NCBI GenBank assembly: GCA_018335975.1
Contig: JAGXRH010000166.1
Span: forward strand, 1 to 38,251
Direction of reading: 5' to 3'
Length of the DNA stretch: 38,251 nt
Origin: Ignavibacteriales bacterium
GTDB lineage: Bacteria > Bacteroidota > Ignavibacteria > UBA10030 > F1-140-MAGs086
Translations under genes and position numbers: made by a program
Notes under the pieces: generated by a model
What the model saw: the letters and a program-made list of their open reading frames with translations, nothing else
What the model was told of the DNA's origin: nothing
Database searches by the model: none
Shown here: piece by piece, positions 1-9,357 of the stretch
Layout of the letters: the number at the start of each line of letters is the position of its first letter
How positions within the stretch are numbered: position 1 is the stretch's first letter

Positions 1-2
1 CG

Positions 3-3000
3 GCTCAACCCGTAGTAACAGTTCAAGATGCGGGGGGAAATACGGTTTCATCTTCATCACACGCAGTTTCGCTTGCTATCGGAACAAATCCTGTTGGCGG
101 GGTTCTTTCCGCATTGACGAACCCTTTGAACGCATCCAATGGAGTTGCCTCATTCTCCAATGTGAAAATTAATAAGGCGGGCGATGGTTATACATTAGTT
201 GCAACCGCTACGCTGCAAGGTTTCGCAACAATTACCAGTAATTCATTTAACATCATCGTCGGTCCGCCGTCTAAACTTTCCTTTACGGTTCAGCCCGGAA
301 ATGGAAATGGTGGTAATCTCCTATCCATTCAACCAATCGTAACCGTTCAGGATGCCGGCGGTAATGCTGTTGATACAGCAACAAACGAAATTACTCTAAC
401 CATCGGAACAAATCCTTGCGGTGGAACACTTGTCGCCGTAGAAAATCCGCTGAGCGCTTCAAACGGTTTTGCTGTATTTTCCGGACTGAAAATTGATAAA
501 GCATGTGTTGGCTACAGACTTACCGCATCATCCGGTACGTTTACCCCCGCTGTGAGTAATTTATTTAACGTGAATGTTGGACCTGCGGCAAAATTATCCT
601 TTACTACCCAACCGGGCGATGGCGCAGGGGGAAGCAATCTCTCGACTCAGCCCGCTGTTAGCGTTCAAGATCTTGGGGGGAACACGGTTACTTCTTCTTC
701 ACATTCTATTACCTTAGCGATTGGAAACAATCCTTCCGGAGGAACTTTGTCTGTGGAATCAAACCCATTGAATGCTTCAAGTGGAGTTGCATCATATTCC
801 GGCGTGCAAATCAACAAAGCGGGTATCGGATACACGCTTACCGCAAGTACAACCGGAGGCGTTACAGGAGCCACAAGTGATTCTTTCGACATAACCTTTG
901 GAACGGCAGCAAAACTTGTTTTTACAACGCAACCGAGTAATGGTATCATTGGGAATAATCTCGCCACGCAGCCGGTAGTAAACATTGAGGATGCTGTTGG
1001 AAATATTGTTACCAATGCTTCTAATGCAATTACGCTTGCCCTCGGCGCGAATCCAAGCGGAGCAATTCTCACTGTTGGCAGTAACCCAATCAATGCAGTA
1101 AGCGGCGTTGCAACATTTTCCGGAGTAAAACTCGATAAGATTGGCATTGGTTATACCCTTCGCGCATCTGCAGGAGGGTTTCCTGATTCATTCAGTACGA
1201 CATTTAACATCACCGATTTTGATGGCGTTATCAGCGGTCAAAAGTTCAATGACTACAACTATGACGGTGATAAAGATGGCGACGAACCGGGGCTTCAGAA
1301 TTGGAGAATCAAACTCTCAGGCGCAAGAACGGAATCTACGTTGACAGATATAAATGGAAATTATTCATTCATCGGTTTACCGCCGGGAAATTATCAGGTC
1401 AATGAAGTCAATCAATCCGGATGGCAGCAGACAATGCCAACATCTCCCTCAACATATTCCCTGACAATTACTAATGCGGGAGGAACATTAGGTGGAAACG
1501 ATTTTGGAAATTATAGATTCGCATCAATTTCAGGTTTAAGTTTTAACGACTTTAATGGAAATGGTTTTCGAGAGCTTGGCGAAGGCGGCTTATCCGGTTG
1601 GAAAATCTTTTTGTATAAAACGGATACTCTGACACTCGTTGATTCTATAACTACGACTGAGGAAGGTTACACATTTGCGGGTTTAGTTCCTGGAACGTAT
1701 TTTGTCAGAAAACAATCACAGGACGATTGGATACCAACTTCTGAAGTTCCTCCTGCAATAGAAATATACAGCGGTTTCAACATTTCAGGTGTAAACTTCG
1801 GTAACTACCAATATGGGTATATAAGCGGAACCTTATTTGTTGACATTGATAACAACAGCACCAAAGATGTCGGGGATGTGGCGCTTGAGGGGTGGAAGGT
1901 ATCATTAAGCGGACCTAAAACCGATTCTGCATTTTCTGATGCGAGCGGAAATTATATGTTTGATACTTTAGAAGCGGGTTCTTATACCGTCCTGGCAGAA
2001 GTCCAGGACGGATGGAGACAAAATGTTCCGTCCGCTTCCGGTTCGTATTTCCTCTCTGTTGTTAGCGGCGGCGCCCTTTCCGGAAAAAACTTTGGAATGT
2101 TTCAATTGGGAACTGTTTCCGGATTAGTATTTGACGATATCAACGGAAATGCCGTCAAAGAAAACGGTGAGCCGGGAGTTGCAAATTGGAAATTGCTGAT
2201 ATTCGGCGCTAAGAATGATACACTCGTAACAGATTCGTCCGGAGTTTATAGCGTTGACCATTTACAGCCTGGTGGATATATTATCAGTAATGTCCTTCCT
2301 TCAAACTGGGTTCAAACAATTCCTGCGAATAATGAGGTATATGTCCACAACATCTCTACGAGCGGCACAAATACCGGAGGAAACACTTTTGCAATTTTCC
2401 AAAAAGGAAGTATCAGCGGTTATATTTACAACGATAAAAATGCGGATGCGTTCTTCGATGTAGATTCCGGTGAAGCCAGACAATCAGGGTGGACTGTAAA
2501 TATTTCAGGTCCAATTTCTTCAACAACGGTAACGAATGATTCAGGATATTATTCATTCACCGGATTACCCAACGGATTGTTCACCGTAACCGAAGTAAAT
2601 CAATCAGGATGGAGTCAAACTTTCCCCCCGACTCAAGGAGGTGCATATAGTATCGCCATGTCAAGCGGCGGTTCATTTACAAACAAGAACTTCGGAAATT
2701 ACGGCGGGAGAATAAAATTACGTACGTTCAAATCAACGACGGATTTATCGGCAAAACCGCAAAAAATGAAATACAGTAAAAAAACCGGAGCAATTGTTGG
2801 CACGCCGAACCTTGCAACAGCAGTACAAGCCGTTTTTCAAAAACTTGGAAAATTAGGAGCCACATTTCTTGGTGTTCCACAAACCTCAAAAGATTCGGCG
2901 AAAAAGTATGGTTGGATTTATTATAAGAAAGCAGTGGAATTAGGAAAACTCTTCACGGGCGCACACTCTGGTCAATCATACCCAATTGATTATGTTCGTA

Positions 3001-3797
3001 TTCCGGGGAAACCTGATAAACTTCTCAGTAAAGCCATTAAAGCAAACAGAAAGAAATTCGATAACCCCTTGTGGGAGCAGGCAGTTCTTTTCAAATTAAA
3101 TTTACTCGCGAGCAATTATGGTATTACACCAACAGGTTTAGGCAATCTTCAGGTTTTAAGCACACCGATAGTATTAGCCGGTCGCTCTCTGAATGATATG
3201 ACGCTTGGGGAAATTTCTACTTACTTAGATACCGTAATGACGTATTGGAAAAGTAAGGAAATAACCACCTCTGCGGCATATAATAATTTGGAAAGTTTCC
3301 GAACACAAATCCTGAAGCCCCTCAACGAAGGATTTGCGCAAGACTTCAATTCAGCAACGTATGAAATTGATACCAACGGAATTCGAAATCTCAAAAATCC
3401 GTACGCTATTAAAATGACAGGATATAAAACCGCGTCTGAAGTAGGCATTGTACGAGAAATTCCGTTAACGAGGATTTCAGAACCCTTGCCGCCTCAACCG
3501 CAGCAATTCCCCGACGATTATGCGTTGTTACAAAATTATCCTAACCCGTTCAATCCGATTACAACAATCAGGTTTGAGTTACCGGAAGAGTCGGAGGTAT
3601 CGTTGACAATTTATGATATGCTCGGTCGGGAAGTTGCTTCAATTTTAATCAACGAAGAATTAGAAGAAGGTTCGCACGACATTGAATTTGATGCCGCAAA
3701 TATCGCTTCCGGCGTGTATTTCTACCGCATTACCGCAACATCGTTAGAAAAAAGAAATACATTCACGCAAGTGAAAAAAATGGTACTGACGAAGTAG
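3..3797 (+). CDS. Large secreted repeat protein with T9SS sorting domain (5' partial)
   Basis: The reading frame is open to the left window edge, so the N-terminus is missing. The TTG at 114 is internal to a repeat and is not a start. Three full copies and one partial copy of a ~105-residue beta-rich unit come first, recurring as KLSFTxQPG, then VQDxGGN, then NPSGG, then a GVAxFSG block; this resembles invasin/Big-type Ig-like domains. Five ~98-residue SdrD B-like (Cna_B) units follow (1230-2703), each starting [IV]SGxxFxDxNxNG with acidic residues suited to calcium binding and ending in GNYxF. After a ~270-residue region of no recognised family comes a type IX secretion C-terminal domain (3535-3794) with NYPNPFNPITTIRF, GREV and GVYFYR. 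It is probably exported by T9SS and anchored at, or released from, the surface, with an adhesive or structural role inferred from the modules. It ends at a bidirectional terminator shared with mrdA. Confidence 0.9.
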   Translation, partial: AQPVVTVQDAGGNTVSSSSHAVSLAIGTNPVGGVLSALTNPLNASNGVASFSNVKINKAGDGYTLVATATLQGFATITSNSFNIIVGPPSKLSFTVQPGNGNGGNLLSIQPIVTVQDAGGNAVDTATNEITLTIGTNPCGGTLVAVENPLSASNGFAVFSGLKIDKACVGYRLTASSGTFTPAVSNLFNVNVGPAAKLSFTTQPGDGAGGSNLSTQPAVSVQDLGGNTVTSSSHSITLAIGNNPSGGTLSVESNPLNASSGVASYSGVQINKAGIGYTLTASTTGGVTGATSDSFDITFGTAAKLVFTTQPSNGIIGNNLATQPVVNIEDAVGNIVTNASNAITLALGANPSGAILTVGSNPINAVSGVATFSGVKLDKIGIGYTLRASAGGFPDSFSTTFNITDFDGVISGQKFNDYNYDGDKDGDEPGLQNWRIKLSGARTESTLTDINGNYSFIGLPPGNYQVNEVNQSGWQQTMPTSPSTYSLTITNAGGTLGGNDFGNYRFASISGLSFNDFNGNGFRELGEGGLSGWKIFLYKTDTLTLVDSITTTEEGYTFAGLVPGTYFVRKQSQDDWIPTSEVPPAIEIYSGFNISGVNFGNYQYGYISGTLFVDIDNNSTKDVGDVALEGWKVSLSGPKTDSAFSDASGNYMFDTLEAGSYTVLAEVQDGWRQNVPSASGSYFLSVVSGGALSGKNFGMFQLGTVSGLVFDDINGNAVKENGEPGVANWKLLIFGAKNDTLVTDSSGVYSVDHLQPGGYIISNVLPSNWVQTIPANNEVYVHNISTSGTNTGGNTFAIFQKGSISGYIYNDKNADAFFDVDSGEARQSGWTVNISGPISSTTVTNDSGYYSFTGLPNGLFTVTEVNQSGWSQTFPPTQGGAYSIAMSSGGSFTNKNFGNYGGRIKLRTFKSTTDLSAKPQKMKYSKKTGAIVGTPNLATAVQAVFQKLGKLGATFLGVPQTSKDSAKKYGWIYYKKAVELGKLFTGAHSGQSYPIDYVRIPGKPDKLLSKAIKANRKKFDNPLWEQAVLFKLNLLASNYGITPTGLGNLQVLSTPIVLAGRSLNDMTLGEISTYLDTVMTYWKSKEITTSAAYNNLESFRTQILKPLNEGFAQDFNSATYEIDTNGIRNLKNPYAIKMTGYKTASEVGIVREIPLTRISEPLPPQPQQFPDDYALLQNYPNPFNPITTIRFELPEESEVSLTIYDMLGREVASILINEELEEGSHDIEFDAANIASGVYFYRITATSLEKRNTFTQVKKMVLTK
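273..1217 (+). repeat. Three tandem ~315-bp Ig-like domain-coding repeats
   Basis: Units start near 273, 591 and 912, each at a KLSFT/KLVFT motif, and have a period of about 105-107 codons. A partial unit also precedes 273 to the window edge. The protein-level identity is high (VQDAGGN, GTNPxGGTL, KINKAGxGYTL) while the DNA has diverged, so these are established domain repeats and not a recent expansion. Confidence 0.85.
1230..2703 (+). repeat. Five tandem ~295-bp SdrD B-like (Cna_B) domain-coding repeats
   Basis: Units begin near 1230, 1528, 1818, 2116 and 2411. Each encodes an SGxxFxDxNGNG-type start, an acidic ExGxxxW segment, a TDxxGxYxFxGLxPGxY core and a NFGNY-type end. The first and fifth share VNEVNQSGWQQT / VTEVNQSGWSQT, suggesting a more recent common origin for those two. 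Confidence 0.8.
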
Positions 3798-3814
3798 TTC
3801 GATATTTCAAGAAT

Positions 3815-3855
3815 AAAAAAACCCGATTTCCTTTTTTTAGAAATCGGGTTTTTTA
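3815..3855. terminator. Bidirectional rho-independent terminator
   Basis: A 14-bp perfect stem (3817-3830 with 3840-3853, core ACCCGATTTC / GAAATCGGGT) has a 9-nt loop and is flanked by an A-run on the left and a T-run on the right. It can therefore end both the plus-strand T9SS protein gene (stop at 3797) and the minus-strand mrdA gene (stop at 3859). Confidence 0.93.
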
Positions 3856-3858
3856 TTT

Positions 3859-5676
3859 TCATCTTCCCACAACCGCTACTACCTTTTTCGCTTGTTCTAC
3901 CGGTTTGTTGCGGATGAGTTCTTTGAACAAATATTTTTCCATACAAAGTCCCGCAATCGGCGCAGAGACAGCACCCCCCTTTCCACCATTTTCAATCAAT
4001 ACACAAATAGCAATTTTCGGATTATCAAACGGCGCGAATCCGACAAACCATGCGTGGTCGTTGCCATGCGGGTTTTGTGCTGTTCCGGTTTTCCCCGCAA
4101 CATCTATACCTTTTATTCGCGCGGTTGATGCTGTTCCTCCTGGCTCCATCACCACTCGCCGCATTCCCTCACGAATAACATCCATCACTTCTTTAGGCAG
4201 TCCAACTTTTTTTTTCGTGCCGGTAATTTTCTGAGTCGTTCCTGAAACTCGCTCGCGAATCTCTGCAACGGTGTGGGGTTGATATAACGTTCCGCCATTA
4301 CCGATTGCAGCTGCAAAGTTCGCCATTTGGAGCGGCGTAACGCCAAGTTCTCCCTGCCCGATTGATAAACTCACCAAATATCCCTGCGTCCATTTCTTTT
4401 TGCCATACACTTTATCAAAATATTCTTCGGAGGGAAGCAGTCCGGAATTTTCTTCATCAATATCTACATTCGTCGGTTGTCCAAAACCGAAACGGCGTCC
4501 CATTTCCGTCCAGCGTTTAAATCCGGTTTTCAACATCAGCGTATAAAAGTAAACATTGCAGGAGCGCTGAATCGCTTCGTACACATCGGTAGAGCCGTGA
4601 ACGTGCATATCCGCGAAAACGTGATTACCAAAACGAAATTTTCCAGTACACTGCACACGCCAATCCGTTGTGATTATTCCTGCTTCCAACGCGGCGGCAG
4701 CGAGAACCATTTTAAATGTTGAACCCGGTGGGTACCGCGTCAGCGTAGCCCGATTGAACAACGGCTTTTCATCATCACTGTTGAGATACTTCCATTGTTC
4801 TTGTGTTGTCGCGCCGCCAAACCAATTCAAATCGTAATCGGGTTTGCTCACCATCGCGAGTATCCCGCCATCTTGCGGGTCAATGGCTACAATTGCACCA
4901 CGCTTATCCGCCATCAGCGATTCGGCAAATTCCTGCAACTCAAAATCCATCGTCATCATTAAGTCCGTTCCATCGTTCGGTCGGATGTCATTTGTTCCGT
5001 TACTAAACTTTCCGACAATTCTCCCGTGGGCATCTATAGAAATAAGTTCAATGCCCGGTTGTCCCCGCAAAAACGGTTCGTATGCAGATTCAAGTCCGGT
5101 TGCGCCGATTAAGTCTCCCTGGCGGTACATCGTTTGCATTTCGTTCAATTGCTTTTCGGAAATTTCTTTCACGTAACCGAGGATGTGCGATGCTTTTGCG
5201 CGGGTTACATAAAAACGTTTTGTTTCAATTTGATAATCAATGCCGGGAAATTCGCTGCGATGCTCTTCTAACATTGAGAGCGTCGGAAAATCCAAATCGC
5301 GTTTTAAACGGGAAGGAATGTAGGGATTGTATTCCCGCGCGCGGCGAACTTGTTTTTGAATATACTCCGGCGTCGTTTGTAAAATTTTTGAAAGTTGGTC
5401 TATTTTCGATTTATCAAATTCGCTCGGAATAACCATCACCGTGTATGACGGACGAACATCAACCGCAAGATGTCCGTGACGGTCGAACATAAATCCGCGC
5501 GTTGCCTCGCTCACCACTTGTCGTATGCTGTTCTCCTCTGATTGCTTCTGGTATTCCGGGCGATAAATCATTTGCAACTGAATCAGCCGAAAAAAGAATA
5601 CGAGAAAAACTCCGATGATAACAGCGGAAAATATTTTTCTGTTGGTGGAAAGTTGGGTTTCTTGGGAGAAGGGCAT
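3859..5676 (-). CDS. mrdA: Penicillin-binding protein 2 (peptidoglycan transpeptidase)
   Basis: This 605-residue class B PBP catalyses peptidoglycan cross-linking for side-wall elongation with the MreBCD/RodA complex in the inner membrane and periplasm. A single N-terminal membrane segment lies at about residues 15-33, followed by the PBP dimerisation domain (TRGFMFDRHG near 60). The transpeptidase domain has all three motifs: STFK at 319-322 (catalytic Ser319), SCN at 372-374 and KTG at 529-531, with GTAQNPHGNDHAW following. The length is typical of PBP2, and the distant mreBCD block on the same strand supports PBP2 over PBP3. No rodA follows: the gene ends at the shared terminator. The start is the ATG at 5676. 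Confidence 0.95.
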   Translation of the reverse strand: MPFSQETQLSTNRKIFSAVIIGVFLVFFFRLIQLQMIYRPEYQKQSEENSIRQVVSEATRGFMFDRHGHLAVDVRPSYTVMVIPSEFDKSKIDQLSKILQTTPEYIQKQVRRAREYNPYIPSRLKRDLDFPTLSMLEEHRSEFPGIDYQIETKRFYVTRAKASHILGYVKEISEKQLNEMQTMYRQGDLIGATGLESAYEPFLRGQPGIELISIDAHGRIVGKFSNGTNDIRPNDGTDLMMTMDFELQEFAESLMADKRGAIVAIDPQDGGILAMVSKPDYDLNWFGGATTQEQWKYLNSDDEKPLFNRATLTRYPPGSTFKMVLAAAALEAGIITTDWRVQCTGKFRFGNHVFADMHVHGSTDVYEAIQRSCNVYFYTLMLKTGFKRWTEMGRRFGFGQPTNVDIDEENSGLLPSEEYFDKVYGKKKWTQGYLVSLSIGQGELGVTPLQMANFAAAIGNGGTLYQPHTVAEIRERVSGTTQKITGTKKKVGLPKEVMDVIREGMRRVVMEPGGTASTARIKGIDVAGKTGTAQNPHGNDHAWFVGFAPFDNPKIAICVLIENGGKGGAVSAPIAGLCMEKYLFKELIRNKPVEQAKKVVAVVGR

Positions 5677-5781
5677 TGTGGTATTAGATTTTAGAATTTA
5701 AATTTTAGATTGTTCACACTTTATACTTTGTCCTTCCCGCGAAAGCGGGAATCCAATAACCTTTGAAAATAAAAAGTGTAA
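5677..5781. repeat. Intergenic repeat tract with dispersed palindrome
   Basis: The gap between the lipoprotein gene and mrdA holds a low-complexity tract (ttagattttagaattt type, 5684-5711) and a perfect 7-bp hairpin TTCCCGC-GAAA-GCGGGAA at 5734-5751. The flanking bases (tgtcc... atcca) match the common 'tgtcattcccgcgaaagcgggaatcca' palindrome seen as a dispersed element in many bacterial genomes. Outer arms ACACTTT (near 5715) and AAAGTGT (near 5771) are also complementary. There is no T-run, so it is not a standard terminator. Confidence 0.75.
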
Positions 5782-8043
5782 CTAATAGCCCTGAACCAAA
5801 CGAAATCCGGTACCGTCGGAACGGTAGTCGGGAGAGTTGTAATTACGAGACGCGACACGACAATCGGAATTGTTGTAATTCCACGAACCCCCACGCAATA
5901 TACGTCCAAGTCCACTTGTTGGTCCTTTGGGATTATTAGATGGGCTCACGTAGTAGTAGCTTGAACTATACCAATCCCAACACCATTCCCAAATATTCCC
6001 GCTCATATCGTAAATACCAAGTTGGTTTGCCGCTTTTGTTCCAACCATATGGGTGTTAAGCGCAGAGTTTCCATTATACCACGCAACGGCATTCACATCA
6101 TCACTTCCACTATACCTGTAGTCATCTCCCGAGTGTATTCCTCCGCGCGCTGCGTATTCCCACTCTGCTTCGGTTGGTATTCTAAAACCATTTGCATACC
6201 AGTTCACCCACGTGTTTTGTATATCTATTTGTCCCGTTTTATAAATTGTGGTCAAACTGCTATTGGTATAATACACAGGGATTTTACCGTTTCTTTCCGA
6301 GAGGGCGTTGCACCATTTAACAATATCGTACCAATTCACTTCCGTAACAGGATGAGTGGAATCGCCATAGTACCCCTTTCGCCCGTTCGGTAAATCGAAG
6401 TACCCATTATTAAGCCCCCAATCGCGCACGATTATCCATTGGTGGTGTGTGATTTCATATTTACTCATGGAAAAATTGTTGAGTGTTACAATATGTACCG
6501 GCTGTTCATCATTATATCCACTTAAACTATCTCCCATCCTAAATGAGCCGCCTTGCACGGTTATCATTTCAATATTGAAAAATCGTGTATTTACAATATT
6601 AGAAAAATCGCTTGAATTATACTTTGAATTTGCTCGCACTCGAAAATAATAGGTGGACGAACTATCAAACGTGCCGTGAATTGTTGCAGTCGTTATGTTT
6701 GCGCCAATGGCTTGTATAATGGAAAAATTGTTGGAGTCATTGATGCTTTTTTCAATTTCAAAACCAGTTTCAAAACTGCAGGTATCTTGCCAAGATAATT
6801 TTATTGTATCAGGCGTGAAGTAGAAATAAGCAGAAAGATTATATGGTTGGGGGAAAGTAAATGTTTTTGAAACCTCACTCGAGTAACCGCTTACATTATT
6901 TTTTGATTTTGCTCTTACACGAAATGTGTATGTATGCGAATTCAAAAAAACCGCACTTACAATTTTGGTAGTTGTGTTTGGATTTGTGGAATCAATTATT
7001 TGAAAAGCATTGTTATCTTCCTTTTGTTCAATCAAAAATCCTGTTTCAAAATTACTATTATCTTGCCATTGTACTCTCACAGCAGTATCGGCAAAAAACG
7101 CTACAGTAAGGTTTGAAGGTGGTGGGAAATTTAAGCGCCTGTTTGTTGACGTGTATCCACTAAAATTATTCTTACTCTTTGCGCGAACTCGGAAATACAT
7201 TGTTTGCGTTATGTAATAAATGCCATCTATTTTTGTTGTCGTAATATTTGCGGTAACTGAATCTTTGAGTTCGTATGTTGTTCCGTTCGTGCTTTGCTCA
7301 ATCATAAATCCCGTTTCAAAATTGCTGCTATCTATCCACTGCAACCATACAGCAGTATCGGCAAGAAATGTCCCAGTTAAATTTTTGGGAGGAGGAAAAG
7401 TTACTCTCCCTGTATCGCTGTAAGTATAATCACTTGTATTATTCCTCGATTTTACAAAAATGCGAAACGTATAAGTGTGAGATGTTAGAAAAACACCACT
7501 GATAGTTTTTGATGTTGTGTTTGCATTTGCAGAATCAACAATCTGAAACGCACTGGTATCTTCTTTTTGTTCAATTATGAATCCCGTTTCAAAATCGCTG
7601 CTATCTATCCACTGCAATCTTACTGCAGTATCGGCAAGAAATGTCGCCGTTAATCTTTGAGGTGCAGTGAAATTAAATTGCATAGTTAGATTTTCAGAAT
7701 ACAGTCCTTTGTTTTTATCTGCAATCGCTCGAACACGATAAACGTACGTTTTGGTGACAGAAAATGAGTCGTTATGCAAGTAGGCTGTTTTACCCATCGC
7801 CGTATTTGCAACAAACGCAAAATTTCCGTTATCAATTTTTTGTTCGATTGCAAACTGTACTTGCGAGAGGTATTTTTGCGCATAACTCCAAGTGAGCGTA
7901 ACTGCTGTATCTGCGGAGTTTGTGACATTTACATTTGTTGGCGCGGGTAGTTTTACTCTTGCGTCAACGGGATTATCATACACATACTTTTTGCATGAGA
8001 ACACACACAAAAGAAGAATGAGAAAGAGAGAGATGTGTTTCAT
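5782..8043 (-). CDS. Lipoprotein with five FN3 repeats and a C-terminal SUMF1/FGE-like domain
   Basis: The 753-residue product has a lipoprotein signal peptide with lipobox VFSC (Cys17), so it should be lipid-anchored in the cell envelope. Residues ~33-490 are five fibronectin type III-like repeats of ~90 residues. Repeats 2-4 are close copies (FLADTAVxLQW, NFETGFxIEQ, YxFRVRAKSKNN). Residues ~493-753 form a formylglycine-generating-enzyme/SUMF1 fold: GGSFRMGD, then RIPTEAEWEYAARGG, then MSGNIWEWCWDWY, then GRILRGGSWN and GTGFRLV. By eye the segment after GGSW lacks the paired catalytic cysteines of true FGE, so a binding or structural role is more likely than sulfatase activation. It sits between the mreCD-vapBC block and mrdA; the link to cell shape is only positional. 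Confidence 0.88.
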   Translation of the reverse strand: MKHISLFLILLLCVFSCKKYVYDNPVDARVKLPAPTNVNVTNSADTAVTLTWSYAQKYLSQVQFAIEQKIDNGNFAFVANTAMGKTAYLHNDSFSVTKTYVYRVRAIADKNKGLYSENLTMQFNFTAPQRLTATFLADTAVRLQWIDSSDFETGFIIEQKEDTSAFQIVDSANANTTSKTISGVFLTSHTYTFRIFVKSRNNTSDYTYSDTGRVTFPPPKNLTGTFLADTAVWLQWIDSSNFETGFMIEQSTNGTTYELKDSVTANITTTKIDGIYYITQTMYFRVRAKSKNNFSGYTSTNRRLNFPPPSNLTVAFFADTAVRVQWQDNSNFETGFLIEQKEDNNAFQIIDSTNPNTTTKIVSAVFLNSHTYTFRVRAKSKNNVSGYSSEVSKTFTFPQPYNLSAYFYFTPDTIKLSWQDTCSFETGFEIEKSINDSNNFSIIQAIGANITTATIHGTFDSSSTYYFRVRANSKYNSSDFSNIVNTRFFNIEMITVQGGSFRMGDSLSGYNDEQPVHIVTLNNFSMSKYEITHHQWIIVRDWGLNNGYFDLPNGRKGYYGDSTHPVTEVNWYDIVKWCNALSERNGKIPVYYTNSSLTTIYKTGQIDIQNTWVNWYANGFRIPTEAEWEYAARGGIHSGDDYRYSGSDDVNAVAWYNGNSALNTHMVGTKAANQLGIYDMSGNIWEWCWDWYSSSYYYVSPSNNPKGPTSGLGRILRGGSWNYNNSDCRVASRNYNSPDYRSDGTGFRLVQGY

Positions 8044-8083
8044 AGAGACCTCGTTTTGTTTGAAATAAAATTAACCGTCCATC

Positions 8084-8530
8084 TTACAAATAATCTTCCA
8101 ACACAATCACGTTTATTTCTTTCACTTGTTTGAGTGGTTTGTCGTTGGTAATAAAAACATTGGCATTTACGTAAAGAGAAGCGGAAATCTGGAGAGCATC
8201 AACGGTTCGAAGCCAAAAGTATTGTCCTCTCAAACGAGCCGCGCGTTCTGCAATTGATGTCGAAATTTCTAACAACGAAAGATGCTTTCCATAAATAAGA
8301 AACTCTGAAAACTTTTTTGCCAACGTCTCATTTCCCACTTGATACGGTTTTGCTAAGACTTCGGTAAGCGTAACAACGGATGAAAACGCTTGCAATTTAT
8401 CAGATTGAAAAACATCAACAACTTCTTTTGCAACCGAACCAAACTTCGGATGTTTTTCAATAAAATAAATGAAGGGAGCGGTATCAATAAATAACGAATT
8501 GTACCGTTGTAATTCTTTCGTGAGTTTCAC
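8084..8530 (-). CDS. PIN-domain toxin (VapC-like ribonuclease)
   Basis: The 148-residue PIN-domain protein is a probable RNA-cleaving toxin. The acidic metal-binding residues are visible: Asp16 in FIDTAPFIYF, Glu57 in TLTEVLAKP, Asp111 in RTVDALQIS and Asp130 in FITNDKPL. The length fits the family. Its ATG overlaps the stop of the upstream small gene by 4 nt, the normal antitoxin-toxin arrangement. The pair is lodged between mreD and the FN3-SUMF1 lipoprotein gene, an unusual place for a stress module. Activity and target are inferred from the family. Confidence 0.87.
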   Translation of the reverse strand: MKLTKELQRYNSLFIDTAPFIYFIEKHPKFGSVAKEVVDVFQSDKLQAFSSVVTLTEVLAKPYQVGNETLAKKFSEFLIYGKHLSLLEISTSIAERAARLRGQYFWLRTVDALQISASLYVNANVFITNDKPLKQVKEINVIVLEDYL

Positions 8531-8751
8531 AATCGCTCTTTGCGTAATTGATTTACAAAGTCCTGCGCATCTTCACCTTTCCAAACATCTTTTCCAAGTC
8601 CATACAATTCATTCCAATCCATCTCTTTTTTTTCGGAAAGATTTGCTCTACGCAATTGGTGAGCAATTCTTTCAAGCATTACTAATTGGTCATTTTGCGA
8701 AAGTTTACTTACTTCTTTTTCTATTTTTTCTATCGTGTTTATTGGCTGCAT
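8527..8751 (-). CDS. Antitoxin of the PIN toxin pair
   Basis: The 74-residue charged, mainly helical protein precedes the PIN toxin with a 4-nt overlap. The first half is probably a helical region (IEKIEKEVSKLSQNDQLVMLERIAHQL). The second half (DWNELYGLGKDVWKGEDAQDFVNQLRKERL) has the W-rich, R/K-rich tail common to VapB-type antitoxins, where it wraps the PIN active site. The DNA-binding type cannot be assigned by eye. The antitoxin role rests mainly on position and size. Confidence 0.75.
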   Translation of the reverse strand: MQPINTIEKIEKEVSKLSQNDQLVMLERIAHQLRRANLSEKKEMDWNELYGLGKDVWKGEDAQDFVNQLRKERL

Positions 8752-8883
8752 ACTATTTGAATTTTTATGGAAGGAACTTATATAAATTTTTCGCAGAAAA
8801 CTTACTCATTTTTTTTTCGTTAAACAACTCTCCGATGATCGATAAACATTATTCATTCATCATTGCCAATTCCTAATTCTCCA

Positions 8884-9357
8884 TTACTTCTTCCTCCGCC
8901 TCATCGGGATTAAACTTACTGCGCTGGTGTACGCTGTTGTGCCAACTCCATAGTGGAGAACTGCCGCAACGAGCGTTATATCCGTTCCGAATAAATAGAC
9001 GGCAAAATATACTACGTTGTGCAGCAGAGAAGAAATCAGCACCGCAAAGAAAAAACGATACGTTCCGAAAATCTGATTCGTCTTAAATTCATCGTAAAAA
9101 AAACCGGCAATAAAACCACACAAGGTTTTCGTTAGCGCGCTCAATCCGAGAAAATCACCACTGACAAAATCTATCAGTAAACCGGAAATAAATCCGCTGA
9201 TGGTGCCGGCAATCTGCCCTTCTTTTAAAGCAACGTACACAAGCCAAATCGTTACGATATCCGGTAGTACATTTTCAACGGAAAATAAACGAACAAGTGT
9301 TGTTTGAATTGCAAGCAACACTACACCCCACAGTATGTATCGAATAAATCGTGTCAT
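8884..9357 (-). CDS. mreD: Rod shape-determining protein MreD
   Basis: The 157-residue integral membrane protein has about five hydrophobic segments starting at residue 6 (FIRYILWGVVLLAIQTTLV). The pattern PDIVTIWLVYVALKEG, then GFISGLLIDFVSGDFLGLSAL, is characteristic of MreD. It belongs to the elongasome that links MreB filaments to PBP2/RodA. The ATG overlaps the mreC stop by 4 nt, showing translational coupling. The protein ends in a basic MRRRKK tail. Confidence 0.92.
   Translation of the reverse strand: MTRFIRYILWGVVLLAIQTTLVRLFSVENVLPDIVTIWLVYVALKEGQIAGTISGFISGLLIDFVSGDFLGLSALTKTLCGFIAGFFYDEFKTNQIFGTYRFFFAVLISSLLHNVVYFAVYLFGTDITLVAAVLHYGVGTTAYTSAVSLIPMRRRKK

Noticed and set aside
665-1147. 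Open frame opposite the Ig-like repeats of the T9SS protein
   Set aside because: It is a mirror of the repeat codons; the plus-strand frame has clear domain homology through the same bases.
4477-5432. Several open frames opposite mrdA
   Set aside because: They lie wholly under the conserved PBP2 transpeptidase coding sequence and show no family features.
5782-8043. Calling the SUMF1 protein a sulfatase-maturing enzyme
   Set aside because: The segment where the catalytic cysteine pair should lie has none by eye, and no sulfatase gene is nearby.
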